From positions 378,909 through 442,908 of the forward strand of contig CAJNDS010002108.1 in the NCBI GenBank assembly GCA_905221605.1: DNA of 64,000 nucleotides, read 5' to 3'. The notes below the pieces were generated by a model that was not told the origin of the DNA, did not search any database, and saw only the letters and a program-made list of their open reading frames with translations. How positions within the stretch are numbered: the first letter of the stretch is position 1; every line of letters begins with the position of its first letter. This DNA comes from Symbiodinium natans. Lineage: Eukaryota; Sar; Dinophyceae; Suessiales; Symbiodiniaceae. Both the position numbers and the translations under genes were made by a program. Below are positions 29,278 to 42,700 of the stretch, piece after piece.

Positions 29278-30845
29278 TTCTGAGCGCTGCTTCCCAGATG
29301 CGCGGCTGATCATTTCTTCAAAGAGATTTTCCTTGGTATCACGAAGTGGCCCAGCTTTGCAGAAAACAAATACCGAAGGATGAAGGAAGTGTTTCCAGTT
29401 CATGATTTAGGAAGCGGTGTGCTTCGATCGTTGGCAAGGCTGAGGCTGAGGCTGAGCCGGATCCCTTGTACTGAGAGCCATTGAAAGTTCGTCCTGTCAA
29501 AAAGTGTGATGAATTCGCTGCATGGTGCTGTTTCTGAAATGTTCTGACATCAGGAACCCCGAAGTTGACACATTTCTTGAAGGGTACAAACGAATTAAGA
29601 TGCTGCCGTAAATATTGAATTATTGCAACCTACACTTTGATTCCTTGTGTCTTGTGCTGCTCACATGGAAAGCCAAGAGTGTGAATGGACCGGCCTTCAC
29701 AGATTTCCGCACGAAGTCCTGAGATCTGATCTTCCAAAGACTCTAGAGATGACTGCCTTCACAGGCGGCCTTCAACCTGGCGATGATGCTTTTGGCATCG
29801 TTTGGGGCTGCTTGAAGACTTATGTTCCTTGGACATCCTTGGACGTCCTTGGACGTTCTTGGAGACTTTATCCGATAGCCAGATGTTGACGGGATCCCAT
29901 TGTTCGGACTCCTTGAACGGCTGGGTTTTATTGATTTTCACTTGCCATGAACGCCATTTGGTTGCGAATTGTACAATGTATCAAGGCATGAGCAATGTGG
30001 TAGAGAGTACATGCCATGACAAGTGCATATACAGGTATATACTTTGATACTTGCAAGTACTGTGACATATATATATATATATACAATGTGTGTGTATATA
30101 TATATATATATTGTGTTCCACGCCTGACCCAACGGAGGCTCACGTGCAACAATGCAGCATGGACATACCTTGTAGCAATAAAGTTGACTTGCCTATCAAG
30201 TTGCTGGGCCCCATACTTTTAGGGGAAGCCTCAATCCACAGATGGCTTGCAGTGTCAAGTTTTGGGATTCCATTGCGCCTGCGCTGCAGGGCCCCGCATA
30301 TTCTCTTCCACCGATCCTCTCGGTGCTGCGCTGATCTGACATGGTGCTGAGTCTTGTATGCATGTCTGCAGTGCTTGAAGGTTGTATGGAAGCTAGCAGA
30401 CTTGAGGCTTGAGGAGGTTTTTCCTCGCAACATGAGATCGAGCTGGGTTGAGGGAATTGCCAGAGCGCGCCCCGAGCCCCTTTCCCTTCGTACTCTCCCC
30501 GTATTTCGGCTCAACAGGCAGGCTTCCATGTCTGACAGCTAGGCGCAACCCTGTCGCGTGGCTGTCCAGTGGCGGGTGGATTATATTTAAATTTCTAACT
30601 GAGCTCAGAAAGGCTTAGGGTTGTAAGTCAGCAAGATGGCCTACCCCCAAGGTCATCATCTAGACATGGCTTGGCCGAAGTGAGACCGTCACCGCGCGCG
30701 ATAGGGTTGATCCACATCTCCATATGCCGGGTCTTGGGTCCCAAGGGGGACAGACCAAAACTTTAAACGCAGCAATGGAAGAGTCGCAGGCCAGCTTGCG
30801 TTGTGCTTGGGGCTCTAAGCGCATATGGGGGGGTGGGAATAATTT
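29278..30845. other. No gene recognised; TA microsatellite
   Basis: No supported coding sequence. An AT dinucleotide run broken by GTGTG lies at about 30066-30110. Confidence 0.5.
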
Positions 30846-30990
30846 CTAACTAGTACTCCCTTAGGGCCCCTATATACATTTACAAAAAAAGCCCCGAAAC
30901 CCTGTTCTAACTATTAAGGCCCCTATATACATATTAAAAGAAGCCCCAAAACCCTGTTCTAACTATTAAGGCCCCTATATAAATTTACAA
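30846..30990. repeat. Three tandem units of 52-61 bp leading into a telomere-type tract
   Basis: Units start CTAACTA at 30846, 30907 and 30959 and contain GGCCCCTATATA and AAGCCCC(G/A)AAACCCTGTT. A single related unit lies near 48170. The third unit passes directly into CCCTAAA repeats. Confidence 0.82.
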
Positions 30991-31158
30991 AAAAACCCTA
31001 AACCCTAAACCCTAAACCCTAACCCTAAACCCTAACCTCTAAACCCTAATGCCTAAACCCTACTAAACCCTAGACCCTAGACCCTAGACCCTAGACCCTA
31101 AACCCTAAACCCTAAACCCTAAACCCTAAACCCTAAACCCTAAACCCTAAACCCTAAG
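30991..31158. repeat. CCCTAAA tract with CCCTAGA variants
   Basis: More than twenty units; a run of CCCTAGA near 31070-31095 shows local spread of a variant. Confidence 0.93.
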
Positions 31159-31679
31159 TTAATTAGTCGACTGCTGATTGTTTGGAAGGGTGGCGACTAT
31201 GCAGATCATAGGAATCTCCTCGGAACCATCTAGCCTGGGACAGGTTCTGAACATAAAGGCGGGCGACGCATTGAAGGACTGACTGGTGCAAGCTGGTGGT
31301 CATATTCCTCATTTTGGGCTGCAAATTGGATGATGCATCTTCGCAGAATTGCCACTGCTGACATCTGCTTCAAGGTAGGCTTGGCACCAATGCGTTTTGC
31401 ATTCTAGCAACTTTGGTAATTTTGCAGGCATGGGTTTTCTCCTGGCAGGACTACGGCAGTGTATCGCCAGCAGGACAGCAGATTGCAAGCGTGCCAACCG
31501 TTTGCGCGCCTCGCCATCATGTAGCTCAGACGGTGGAGGAATACTTTTAGAGGCTCACTGTGCGGATGAATCTACATTTCGGTGATGCGCGCTTTTCATA
31601 CCTTGAGCTCTTGATGAAATTGAACTGAACTCGAAGCAAGGACCATACCTTTCAGCCATGACCCGTTTGTCCCACCAAG

Positions 31680-31742
31680 ATTTTTATCCTTGCCGTGGAG
31701 TTGTGCGAGCGCCTCGCCTTCTACACCTTCACGGGCACACAG
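31680..31742 (+). CDS. Transporter exon, TM1 with ExxER
   Basis: Encodes ILAVELCERLAFYTFTGTQ; GT donor at 31743. The upstream boundary (AAG|ATT) is uncertain. Confidence 0.8.
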
Positions 31743-34700
31743 GTGAGGTGATTGCCTGGTATTTGCAGGTTTGAGGGTGTGCAGGACGAAGTATTCTTAT
31801 GGAGTCCGCTAACCTTCAGGCAGGGTGTTCAGCTGCGGAGTCAGTGCTTCAGAGAGGAGCTCCGATGTAACGGAAGGCGGTGCGAAGTCATCATGTGAGC
31901 TCGTGTCTTTCAGTTGCAGGAGTTCTTCTTGGAGAAGACTGGCTACTCTTTGGCGCAGGCCAGCGGGTCGTGCCTTGTGCCCCACGAATGACATCTAGAT
32001 CTGCTGCATCTAGTAGTATCCCCGGAAATACTTTGATAAGAGGAGTGCGTGGCGAACGTACATGAGAATCCAAATGAACTCTGGTTGTTGAAGCTCAGCC
32101 TCAGCCCCAAACGCACATGTAACTCCCAGGCCCGAGGGCTTACGCATTGTGAAGCGTTCGACGTATACCCAGAGACTCAGACCATCTCAGACCCAAGAAC
32201 TTTCGCACTGAATCATGGCCCAAGGCTTAAGAGACCCGAGCGTTCAGGGCTCACGCTTGGAGGGCTCATCGCGTGAATAATGGGGGAGGGGGGGTGGGCA
32301 ACGCAATCAATCTATATGGGGGTTTGCGATAATAAGGGGCCCCGAATATAGACCCCAAGTAGTAGGACCCCCTTATAGTAAGGACCCCAACAAAGTACCC
32401 CGAATATCGTAAAGCCCCCCGCAAAACCCTAAACCCTAAACCCTAAACCCTTAATCCCTCTAATCCCTCATAATCCCTGAACATCGTAAACCCCCCCATG
32501 GACCCTTTGAAACCCTGCAACTTGATGCGCGCCAGGCCAATGCCCTCACGACGGCTATGTCCACCCTTTGCATGGCTTGGGCCGTCTTGGCAGGCCTGTA
32601 TTTGTAGGGAGGGTTTAGGGTTTAGGGTTTGGGGTTTAGCATTTTCCACGCCCGTCCTCGCCGGGTCTCCTACCCCTGGAGCATCCCAGAGAGCATGCTG
32701 CGGAGTATCCCTGGAATGCCCGCCCCGCAATGACTCACGCAGAGTTCCCTGGGGTGCCTTGCCCCGGAGAAATCGAGTATCCCTGCAGCAGCCAACCTGC
32801 GAGAGAGTCCTGCAGAGACTCCCCGGAGAATGCTGCCCCCCAGAGAATGCCGCAGACTGCCCGGCCCACGAGAGTCCTGTAGTATCGCAAGGAGTCCCGC
32901 AGAGCATCCATGGAGTGTCCAGCCCCAGAGCGACACCGCATCTCTCAGAAGATATTTCTGGAGTGCACTTGAGTGCCCGCCAAAAATGCTTAGTTTCAGA
33001 ATGGGGATGCTCCAAGCATATGAACACTTCGTAAGGCCGAGGGTGTACCCTAGCAGGCCGTGAGATAAATCATGCACGGGCAGCAGCCAAAGATCCGGTA
33101 TTGGCAATATGCTCGGGGTGGCGGATGGTCGGGGGCACACAGGTGTTCGGAGCTCCAGCTGCGCTCCCCGCCTGTTCTCGCGCGCGCTCTCTTGTTCGCA
33201 TGTCCAATGGTTTGATGGTGGGGCCATTCAATCGCCAGATAGGGATTTTTTTTGTGCCGAGAGGGGCACGAACAGCAGCAAAGCGCGTCGCAAGGCTCCC
33301 GGGGTGAACGAGTGAGGTGAACTGGCCATTCGCACATTATTAGTTTTTCAGGTGGTGCCCCACACATAGGGAAGCCCATCATGGATTTTGGACTGCAGGT
33401 TGGGTGGCCGATGTCCAGCTGGGCCGGTTCCGAACCATCATCATCTTCGGAGCGGCTTTGCAAATTATAGCTTGAGCGTTCTATTTTGCCCATACCAAGT
33501 CCTGCAAGCAGCACCGAACTTGCAGCAGTTCACTAACCTCCCATGTGCTTGCTGGAGTGAGTTTGCATCCCTGAGTTGGCGCAAGCTGGGAAAAGAATCG
33601 CACCATCGTAGCCCCTCGCTCGCCACGCATGTGGCCCTCGTCACCAAAACCTGCAAGCTCGAACGACTGGAAAACGCAACAGCTTAGGACAAGACTGGAG
33701 AAGGCAACAGTTCCTGAGTATGGTAGCGCGCACTTGCACACAACAAACCGGAACGACGAAGCTACAAGATGAAATCAGCAGTTTTCAGGAAAGTCTCAGC
33801 TGCCAGCGCGCTTTTTTCATGCGCGCCGAGAGCTGCTGAGTTCAGTGCATGCACTTGTGGTGTTGTGGAAGTGCCAGCGCTATCCGCGTGTGCAGCGTGT
33901 GCTTCTGGGGTGGAAGGGATGCCCTCACTGGAGTCCAGCGAGTCCCGTGCTGAAGGCCAACTTGCATGCCGCCTGCACAACCCCAAAGCCTGTTGGAATC
34001 ACCATCCTTTGCTTAAACAAGCCCTAAACCCTAAACCCTATGACCCTAAACCCTAAACCCGTCACTCTATCTGGGCCCCTACCCAAGGTCATTTACAGCA
34101 TAGGCGGCCTGGCGGCGACAGCTGCTGCAAGCCCAGCCTGGATGAGCTCAGGCCTCTATTTGCAGCCCGGCAGCTTGCAGGATTGTTTAAGGGAGAGGGG
34201 TTTAGGGTTTCGGGTTTTGGGTTTTGGGTTTCGGGTTTAGGGAGAGAAGGAGGTCGCTGGAATTCAGTTTCAGAGTCAGGGGATGTACCGTCCTCTCAAG
34301 CAACTTCTGCTTCACGAGCCGCAGACCAGTCAGTGCAGAAGCCGTACTTGGAAAAAAGTGGGCTGCCCTGCAAAAGCTGCAGGACATTGTCTAGCGGTCA
34401 GGAAGCTCTCATATATGCTTCAAGTGCACAGCCTAACGGGCCCTCAGTGCATCATTATGATACAACCATGCAGGAATTGAAGGGCCAGAGTCTCTGCTTC
34501 GGCAAGCTACTCAGGAGGATGACCTACCCATACCCAACATTTGCTTGACATCTTTAAACCCTAAACCCTAAACCCTAAGCCCTAAACCCTAAACCCTAAA
34601 CCCTAAACCCTCTACCTTCGAGAGTTGGGCCAAGGTTAGCCTTGCTGGTCCTGGTGCCAATGGGCACTGCTGGCATCAAGTCCAACATCTCCAACTTTGG

Positions 34701-36754
34701 TGCTGAGCCGCGGCTTCACGGTTTAGGGTTTAGGGTATAGGGTTTAGGGTTTAGGGTTTGGGGTATAGGGTTTAGGGTTTGGGGTATAGGGTTTAGGGTT
34801 TAGAACTGCGGCACTGACCACGTCCAACACACAGCCTGCAAGGACCAGTATGACATGTCGGACCCGGAGCAGGTGGCAGCCCAGGACGGCAGAATTTGCG
34901 CTTGATTTCAGAATCAATCCCTCTCGGCAGAAGTGCGCTTGATTTCAGAGTCGATCCCTCTCCAATATTCAAGCTGACATCCCCAGGAGCAGTTCTTTCA
35001 GTGGTGCCCTGGCCCGTTAAGTTAAAGTCTCGTGATATGGGGTTTCAAGGTGATTTTGTGGATGGGTCAGGGATGAAAAGTTGGGGTGAATGATAAGCGA
35101 CTGTAGCGGCAGCGAGCTTGTCCCCATAGTCACTGGCCGCACCGCACGAGCAAACGCTTAATGGCCTAATCATCGCCAATTTGAACGATTCATCCCAAGG
35201 CACAAGCACTTCGTTGCAATGCCAAATCCTACAGCCCACGAGCTTTGTAGTTTCGACTATAGGGACTAGAGCCGCTTCTCAATGCCGTTGAAAAGCCACC
35301 TAGGCCCCAAGTACAAAACCTTAGCATTCTCAGTTCTCATCCCTGGGTAACCTGAAGCCCGAGTCACGGAACTCGATCGCTCCAGCCCTCAGGCCCTAAA
35401 ACCCCGAAGACTGAAGTGCCCAAACCCTAAACCCTAAAACCCTAAACCCTAAATCCTAAACAACCCTAAACCCTAAACCCTAAACCCTAAACCCTGATCC
35501 CCGGGTTCCGAGGTTTTACATGGCCATCAATGTCGGCTCAGCTTTTGCCTATGGTTTCCTCACCACCCTGGGCACGAATGGCGGCATTGGTATTTCGAAG
35601 GACCAGCATGGCTGCCAGAGTGCAGGGTTAGGGTTTGGAGTGTAGGGTTCTAGCTATATTCTAGCTATAGGATTTCGGGATGTTTGGGTGTGTCTCAGGG
35701 GATGGATGAAGCTGGTTGTTGGAAGTCCTGCGGAATCTGCTGACCCGGCGTATCAGTGTATCCCCGTGCACTCACTGCACGGTATGCAGGGTGTGACGTC
35801 GAAAAGCGGGCATCCGCAGTACCACACAGGCTTGAAGCCCTTTGCGATGAGAAGGCTGGTGAAGACTGGGAAGACATCAATCTGTACCTCACTAAGAGTC
35901 CTGAGCAAGATTCCTAGTGTTTGGGGACTGCACCTGTCTGCCCTGCCTGAAGCAAGTTACCCTTGCGCCAGTCTAAAGCACAGCAGGAGTACGGCTACTT
36001 TGCGGCCTACCTCCTGGCCTCTGCATGTATGGCAGCGGCAGCTCTCTGACCAGCAACCAGCCATGTTGCTCCTTTTTTACAAAATTGTAGAGACCCATCG
36101 TCACGAGGAATAGTGAGGAATCGGAAACCCTAAGCACTAAGCCCTAGACCGTAAACCCCCCATCTTACAAGCCGTAGAAAAACTAGGTAAGCCCTTGGGA
36201 GAAGCAAACCTTCCCTTATTCGGTGTTAGAAGGATCAGATTTAGGAAGATTGTTCGGAAGGCTATAGGGACCATCTTAGAAAAACGAAGCCAAAGCCCCC
36301 AAGCGCCCTAAACCCCAAACCCCAAACCCTGAACCCTGAACCCTGAAGCCCCACGTTTTGTTATTTCAAAGGTTCTGGCCTTCATCGCCGTGCGTGGACG
36401 TTATCGCCACCTGACAAAGTGGAGACACTGTAGGGTTCAGCAGTTTAGGGTTTAGGGTTTAGGGTTTAGAAGTTGGAGGGGCTCAAGCTTTTGGGGCGCG
36501 AAGTGGTTGAGGTTATTTGGGGTCTTATTTGGCTTCACAGTTGATGGTGTGATGCTGAGGCATCCTGGTCCTGTCTTCTGGGCAACACGCTCAAAGACAT
36601 GACCTTCGTCTCTAAACGCTGCTTTGTTTTCCTTGTGATACTCCAACTCAGATGCTGCAAAAGAAGGACACTTCAGAACAGCCTCTGCAATAACTCCTAC
36701 TCTAAATCAGTGTTAGGGATCCTTTTTACTTTTTGGGTTATGGGCTTTCTTATA

Positions 36755-36793
<39 letters not shown>

Positions 36794-39700
36794 ATATATA
36801 TAAGCAAAAAGGATCCTTTTTTCTTCCTAGGGGAACAGGGATCAAGTACTCTTCTCAGCCTTTTTTTTTTCGAGGCACGTCGCCGCTGCTGCAGACCTCG
36901 GCCATGGCGGATGTTTGTCAGCTCGGGCCTTGAGGGTTTAGGGTTTAGGGTTTAGGGTTTCGGGTTTAGGGTTTAGGGTTTAGGGTTTAGGGTTTAGGGG
37001 AATTTTGAAGTGTGTGTTTTTTGGTGAAGCGCTACTTGGGCTTGACAGAATTTTGGCGGAAACTGAGAAATACATCTTCTCCCAAAGACGTGTGCCCACA
37101 CATTGTGGTTTCTTTCGTTGAAACCTGGGATTAGATCGCCGATGCGATCACAGTCAAAGTCTTTTGCTTGGGCCCATTGGGTGGTTTAGGGTTTAGGGTT
37201 TAGGGTTTAGGGTTTAAGGTTTAGGGTTTTGAATCTGATGTCTTTTGACAATCAAAGTGTTTGCGTCGCTGCATGTGTCGATACCCTCAGTCCCGTGTGC
37301 AGTCCGTGGTCGAAATCGCTCTCCCGCCTCAGTCCCATTTAGCTTTGGGCACGGAATCTCTCGATGTCACCTGCGTTGGGCTAGTCTGACTCTCAGGAAC
37401 CTCGTGCATCTTGTCTATTGTAATTTGCCCTTGGTGGCTGTTCTGTGCGGATGCTCCTCCTGAGATTAACTGTCGTCACTTTGGTCCTTGCACCCTGGTC
37501 CGAAAGACGCTGCTTGCCTTGCCACAATTTACCATTTTTGAGCGCTTATCAAAAGAATTTACGGATGCAAAGAACTAAAGGAAAAGAACCGCGCTGCTGG
37601 TGTATTTTAAAACGCCGCTAGGTGGTGTGGCTTCTGGCATTGGTGGCTTGGGAGTTCTCACAATTGCACTTAAGCAGTTGGTACGACTCTGATACTTCTC
37701 CACCTCACGTTCACGAATTAAACTTGGAGCTTGGCCTTAGAGGCTCGAAGGAAGCCCAGCAAGAGCATCGTGAAGCTTTATCACGTTTTGTTGGGTCGAG
37801 ATTCGGCTTAGGGTGTAGGGGGTTGTGGAAAAGATTGTCAAAGGGTCATGCCTCTCAGGCCCTCCGTGCGACAGCCAACCAATCCTCGAAGCTCAATGGG
37901 ATGTTCCCCCTTATACTAACAGTCCTTAAGAGGGATTTTGGTACCCCCCCCCCCCCCCCCCCCCCCCACCCCAGTACCCTACCCTAAACCCTAAACCCTA
38001 AACCCTAAACCCTAAACCCTAAACCCTGAACCCTAAACCCTAAACCCTAAACCCTAAACCCTAAACCCTAAACCCTAAACCCTAAACCCTAAACCCTAAA
38101 CCCTAAACCCCAATCCCTATGAAGCAGCTGTTAGTATCAGGGGGAGCGTCCCAAGATAAACCCTGCAACCCGGAGCCTGGCCCTGAACAAAGAGGCGGGT
38201 GTGGAGGGAGCTGGGGAACGGCTCTGGCATGGCCAAGGCGCACACAGCGACAGCACAGGGATTGCAGGGTTTCGGGTTTAGGGTTTAGGGTTAGGGTTTA
38301 GGGTTTAGGGTTTAGGGTTTAGGGTTTAGGGTTTAGGGTTTAGGGTTTAGGGTTTAGGGTTTAGGGTTTAGGGTTTAGGGTTTAGGGTTTAGGGTTTAGG
38401 GTTTGCTGTGATAGGGCGTAGATGCTGTGAAGGTTAGGTTTCGGAACAAGCTCGAAAGCTCCGTGAGGTGCGAAGAGCAGCTTTGGCCCGATTGTGGAGG
38501 GCCATCTAACACTTTTCTCCCACCCCACGCCGTCCAAGGCGGCAAAGCCACCCAAACCTATTCCTTTTAGGGTTTAGGCCCAAACTCTCAGAGAACAGTC
38601 CACTTCTAAAAATTTTTCAGTTTCATGAGGTTCATTGCGTTCGGGAGTCAAAGGAATTGGGGGGTCGGGAGGCAGTTTCAGGGAGGGGTGCAGGAGGTGC
38701 CAGCAAGGTCTCGAAGGAAAGGGGCCCGCGAGCCAGGCAGCCAGGGCAAAAACTGATTTGGCCTGGGCCTGAGTGAGGCTTCCTGGTCCTTTTTTGGTCC
38801 TTGGGCACACTGCGGTGAGGGGGGACCCCCTAGGCTGGGGCTCTGGGGTGTACCCCCCCCTAAAAAGGCCCCAGGTCATGATTCGAGTTATAGTAATTTC
38901 AGGGAGCAGTACTGGTCCCGAAAAGAACGTGTTCCGGCACCGGTCCCATCGTGGGCGCTACCGACCCCCATGCTGTGGGAGGCGGGCGAGCGACCTGGGT
39001 CGGCTTGTGCCATCGAGGTCAAAGGCTTAAGTTCCGCTCCCCCAACGTAGAAGGGCGGCCTAAACCCTGAGTTTAGGGTTTAGGGTTTAGGGTTTAGGCT
39101 ACTGCAGCCAAGCTTCTTGATCTTGCTTGTGCTTCTTCGTTCTACGTAGCCAGCCAGAATGAGCAAGGCAGGAATGTACTACAACAATCGTATTTCTGCG
39201 TTAGGTGTTTTTTGCGATGCAAGTCGTGGTTGATTTTTTGGTGTTCACATCTTATCCTGCAGTCGCATATTGCCGCTTGCAGCAGCAATGCTGCCCACAA
39301 AAACAAGTTGTATCGTCCAGTGCTAAACGCACAAACACACAGAACGCCTACCTCTGGGTTAGCATGGGTTACAGTACTATCACTGTAGCTACTTTAGGCG
39401 AGCGTTTCATCTAGTGCTGTACATCACAAATTTCGGGGTGACGCATGTGACGAAAGGGTGCGCATGCAGCATCTGCGTGACGACTGTTGCTTTGACTCCC
39501 TGACATGTTACACGCAGAATCTCTTCCAGCTGTAGATGCTTGCAAAGGCCTCATGTAGAAATCATGTGTGGTCAGCTTGCACGGGTCAACTTCAATCACC
39601 GAACTGACCAGCCGTAGTGATGTGCCCATGAAGATCTCAACCCCAAAGCGCATCCCAACATGGTAAGCCACGGGACTTCCAGGCGAATCAAAGCCGGGCC

Positions 39701-42700
39701 AATGAATGCAAACATGTGCTGGGCATTTCTCCCATGCTTTGAGGGGCCATCTCGTCCAGTATTTCAGGTTTAGGATATGATTGAAGGTTTTTTGGCTCAA
39801 GGGCTTAACCTTCCTTCAAACCCCGCCGAAAGAGCACTTTTTGGGGCAGGCCTGCGTGACAGGAGCCTTCCTGAGTGCGTCGGCTATTGCTGCCTGGTGG
39901 CAGAGGTTGAGGATTGAGGGTCTATTGCGATATGTTGAAGCTTGTGCAAGGTTCGAGCTGTATGGTTAAGTTGCAATGCGTGAAGAGGATGTACAAGCGG
40001 CTGATGTTCTTAACCCGAGAAGAAGTCATGTTGACCCCTGCATTGCCCATGCGTCTGCCAGAAGGTACTTCTAAATCTTCACCCTGAACCCTAAGCCCTA
40101 AACCCTCTACCCTAAACCCTAAACCCTAAACCGCAATGTAGGAAGGAATTCGAGGGTTCGTGGCGTCTCATTCGGGGAAGCTGGCGGTGTCGCCCGCCTC
40201 CATGGGCCTGCCCCTCCCCTAGCAAGAGAAAGCAACACTCGATGCCCAACACTATGGGCCTTACACCCTAAACCCTAAACCCTAAACCCTAAACCCTAAA
40301 CCCCTAACACCCCTGGACAAAGGACGCTTTTGTCCCGACATTAAACATTGTCGACTGTGCGACCGGCCCCGACTTTACATTTTCTGCGATGGCACAGAAA
40401 GCGCTGCATGCCTGGAGACTTGAAACGCCCCAAACTTGTCATGCTGTAAATTTAGGGTTTGGGGTTTGGGGTTTAGGGTTTAGGGTTGAGGGTTTAGGGT
40501 TTAGGGTACGCTTTCAGGTGCTCTCCGTGTTTAGCGCGCTGATGCAGCATGAGATGCTCGGCACCAGGCCCTGCGCACCCCTAGCCTTCGACTTGCATGT
40601 AGGGCTTTGCCGTCTTCTTTCATTCGGAAGGTTGACAGCGTGATTTTGCGGAGGGGCCCCCCTATTTCTAGGGTGGCCACGACGACTTAATGAGTGATTC
40701 AGGGGATGGGCCCCAAGATCTCTGATAGCCGAAGCAGGGCGAATTGGGGGTTACGAAAATACAAACCCTTAATACAGATCCCCCGAATACAATAATTCCC
40801 TTTTATCACTATCCCAAATAGTAAGGTACCCCCGAATCGCGTAGGCCCCCAATATCCTGCCATGTTTTCATGGCGCCAAGGATGTCGAGCTCGGCAATTT
40901 TAGTCTCCTGACAGCTTTGGGCCAGGCTGTTCCCAGCATGTTGGGCTGGGTGTTCTTGGCACGGTTCGAAGTATTCGGTCTTTGAATCCTTACACTGCAG
41001 CTGGGAAAAGTGTGAGACCCATGACATGTTTTCTTCCTGTGAAGTTTCACGTTGGTTTCGGGATGCGGCTCGACGCGCTGTGTTTGCATGTAAGCCCTAC
41101 ACCCTAAACCTTAGACCCTAATGTGGCAAGAGCTGAGGCTTTGTCGACCACCACCTTCCTCTTTGCTGCCGGAGGCGGGGTTTGCAGCGCCTCTGCCACT
41201 TGCCCTCTCGGCGTTGCTCGGCATTTTGTTTTCGTCATTCTTTCCGTCCAGCGCCTGAACAGGATCCGTCCTCATTATTCGCTCCTGCGAGTGTCCTCAG
41301 TGGCGGCTTGTCTCAACTTTCGAGTTGTTAAGGCGTTTGCTTGTGCTGAAAGGTGTGTGAAAAGCATCTCGTGATTCCTGTTGGTGCAAGCCCTGATGCA
41401 ATACTTGTGCCAAGTTCCAGTACAGGAATGTCAGGGAAGACCCACGTCACACGCCTTCAAGAGTGAGTGTACCAATCTGTGTGCAAAGACATTGGCTCGC
41501 AATGCACACCGGCATGCCTTGAGATCACATATCACTTTCCTCTAACTCATTCACATGGCGAAAGCTCGCCGAGGATCTCGGACGCAGACCTGCCAGGAGT
41601 TAATCTCAGCTCCGAAGATGCGCGTGGCTTGGTCCAAGCAGAAATGGGCTCGTCGCGGGGTTTGACGGCTGCATGTTGCAATGCCCGCCTTTTGCGCAGA
41701 TTCGTCAGCTGGACAAGGCTCTGGGATCTTCGCCCCGATCCTCGAATCCTCTTTTAACGTTTCATGAACTGCAACGCTCAAATCGACCGCTAGTTTCGTG
41801 GAATTGGCACCTGCTTTTTCTTGCTGTATCGTGATAATGGCACCCACCCATCTCGAGGTGGTTTCCTTCGCCTTTTGCCAGTCATCATCACCGCGCAGCT
41901 ATCTTTTGGTGCAGTTTACAACTGCATCTCGGAGCAGCTTCCAGGGCTTAGAGCTTATGCGGATTGGGTTCAAAACAACGGCAACTCGAGGTGATGGAGC
42001 AACATTGCAATCAGGACTTGCTGTTCTTGGCATTGTGAGAGAAGCACTGTGCCGTAGCTGCTTTGCAGGTTTTAGGCTTGCAGGGGGCTCGGGACCTACT
42101 CCAGCAGAAAGGCCGCCTTGTTTTGAGGCTTTATGTTGAAGGGTTTGTAGTCAGTCGACGGAATCATTAGGCGTTCCTGAAGGTTGTGTATAATTCGACT
42201 CGGCGGTAACAATGCCGGCTGAACAATCTGCAAGCCAACATTGCTAGCAGATTTCCCATTGGTACTCGTGTTCGCACCCTTGATTTTTGACCCAGGCACT
42301 GTCAACTGTTGCTGAATTGTTCTTGGCAATGGAGGCTGCAGTTGCGGTAGGCATGGTGTACTTAGTCGCATCGGAAATTGAAAGAGAAACGTAGCAAGCT
42401 GATTGCCGCAATTTACGTGTTGGGTCTGAGGTATGCAGTACAGCTTCCAGCAGCAGGCGTGCCAAATGGATGTGCGCATCCCTTTCGCCGGCTGGAAGCC
42501 CAGTCGACGGGAGTTTCAGGGGCGTGGCGCCCATTTCTGCTAAACAGGGTGTGGTGAGGTCGGTGAGGTGTTCAGGAGTGGCGCTTGGGGTTCAGGGACG
42601 ATTGCAACATGAGATGCGTGAACCTACTCGTGGTAGGTTTGAGAGCAACTGCTAGTCAGCGCGCAGAGCACGAGAGGGAGAGAGGGAGAGAGGGAGAGGG

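Noticed and set aside
32443-33227. Overlapping ORFs of 178-194 codons on both strands
   Set aside because: They lie over a degenerate minisatellite in a transporter intron; only 32536-32593 has coding support.
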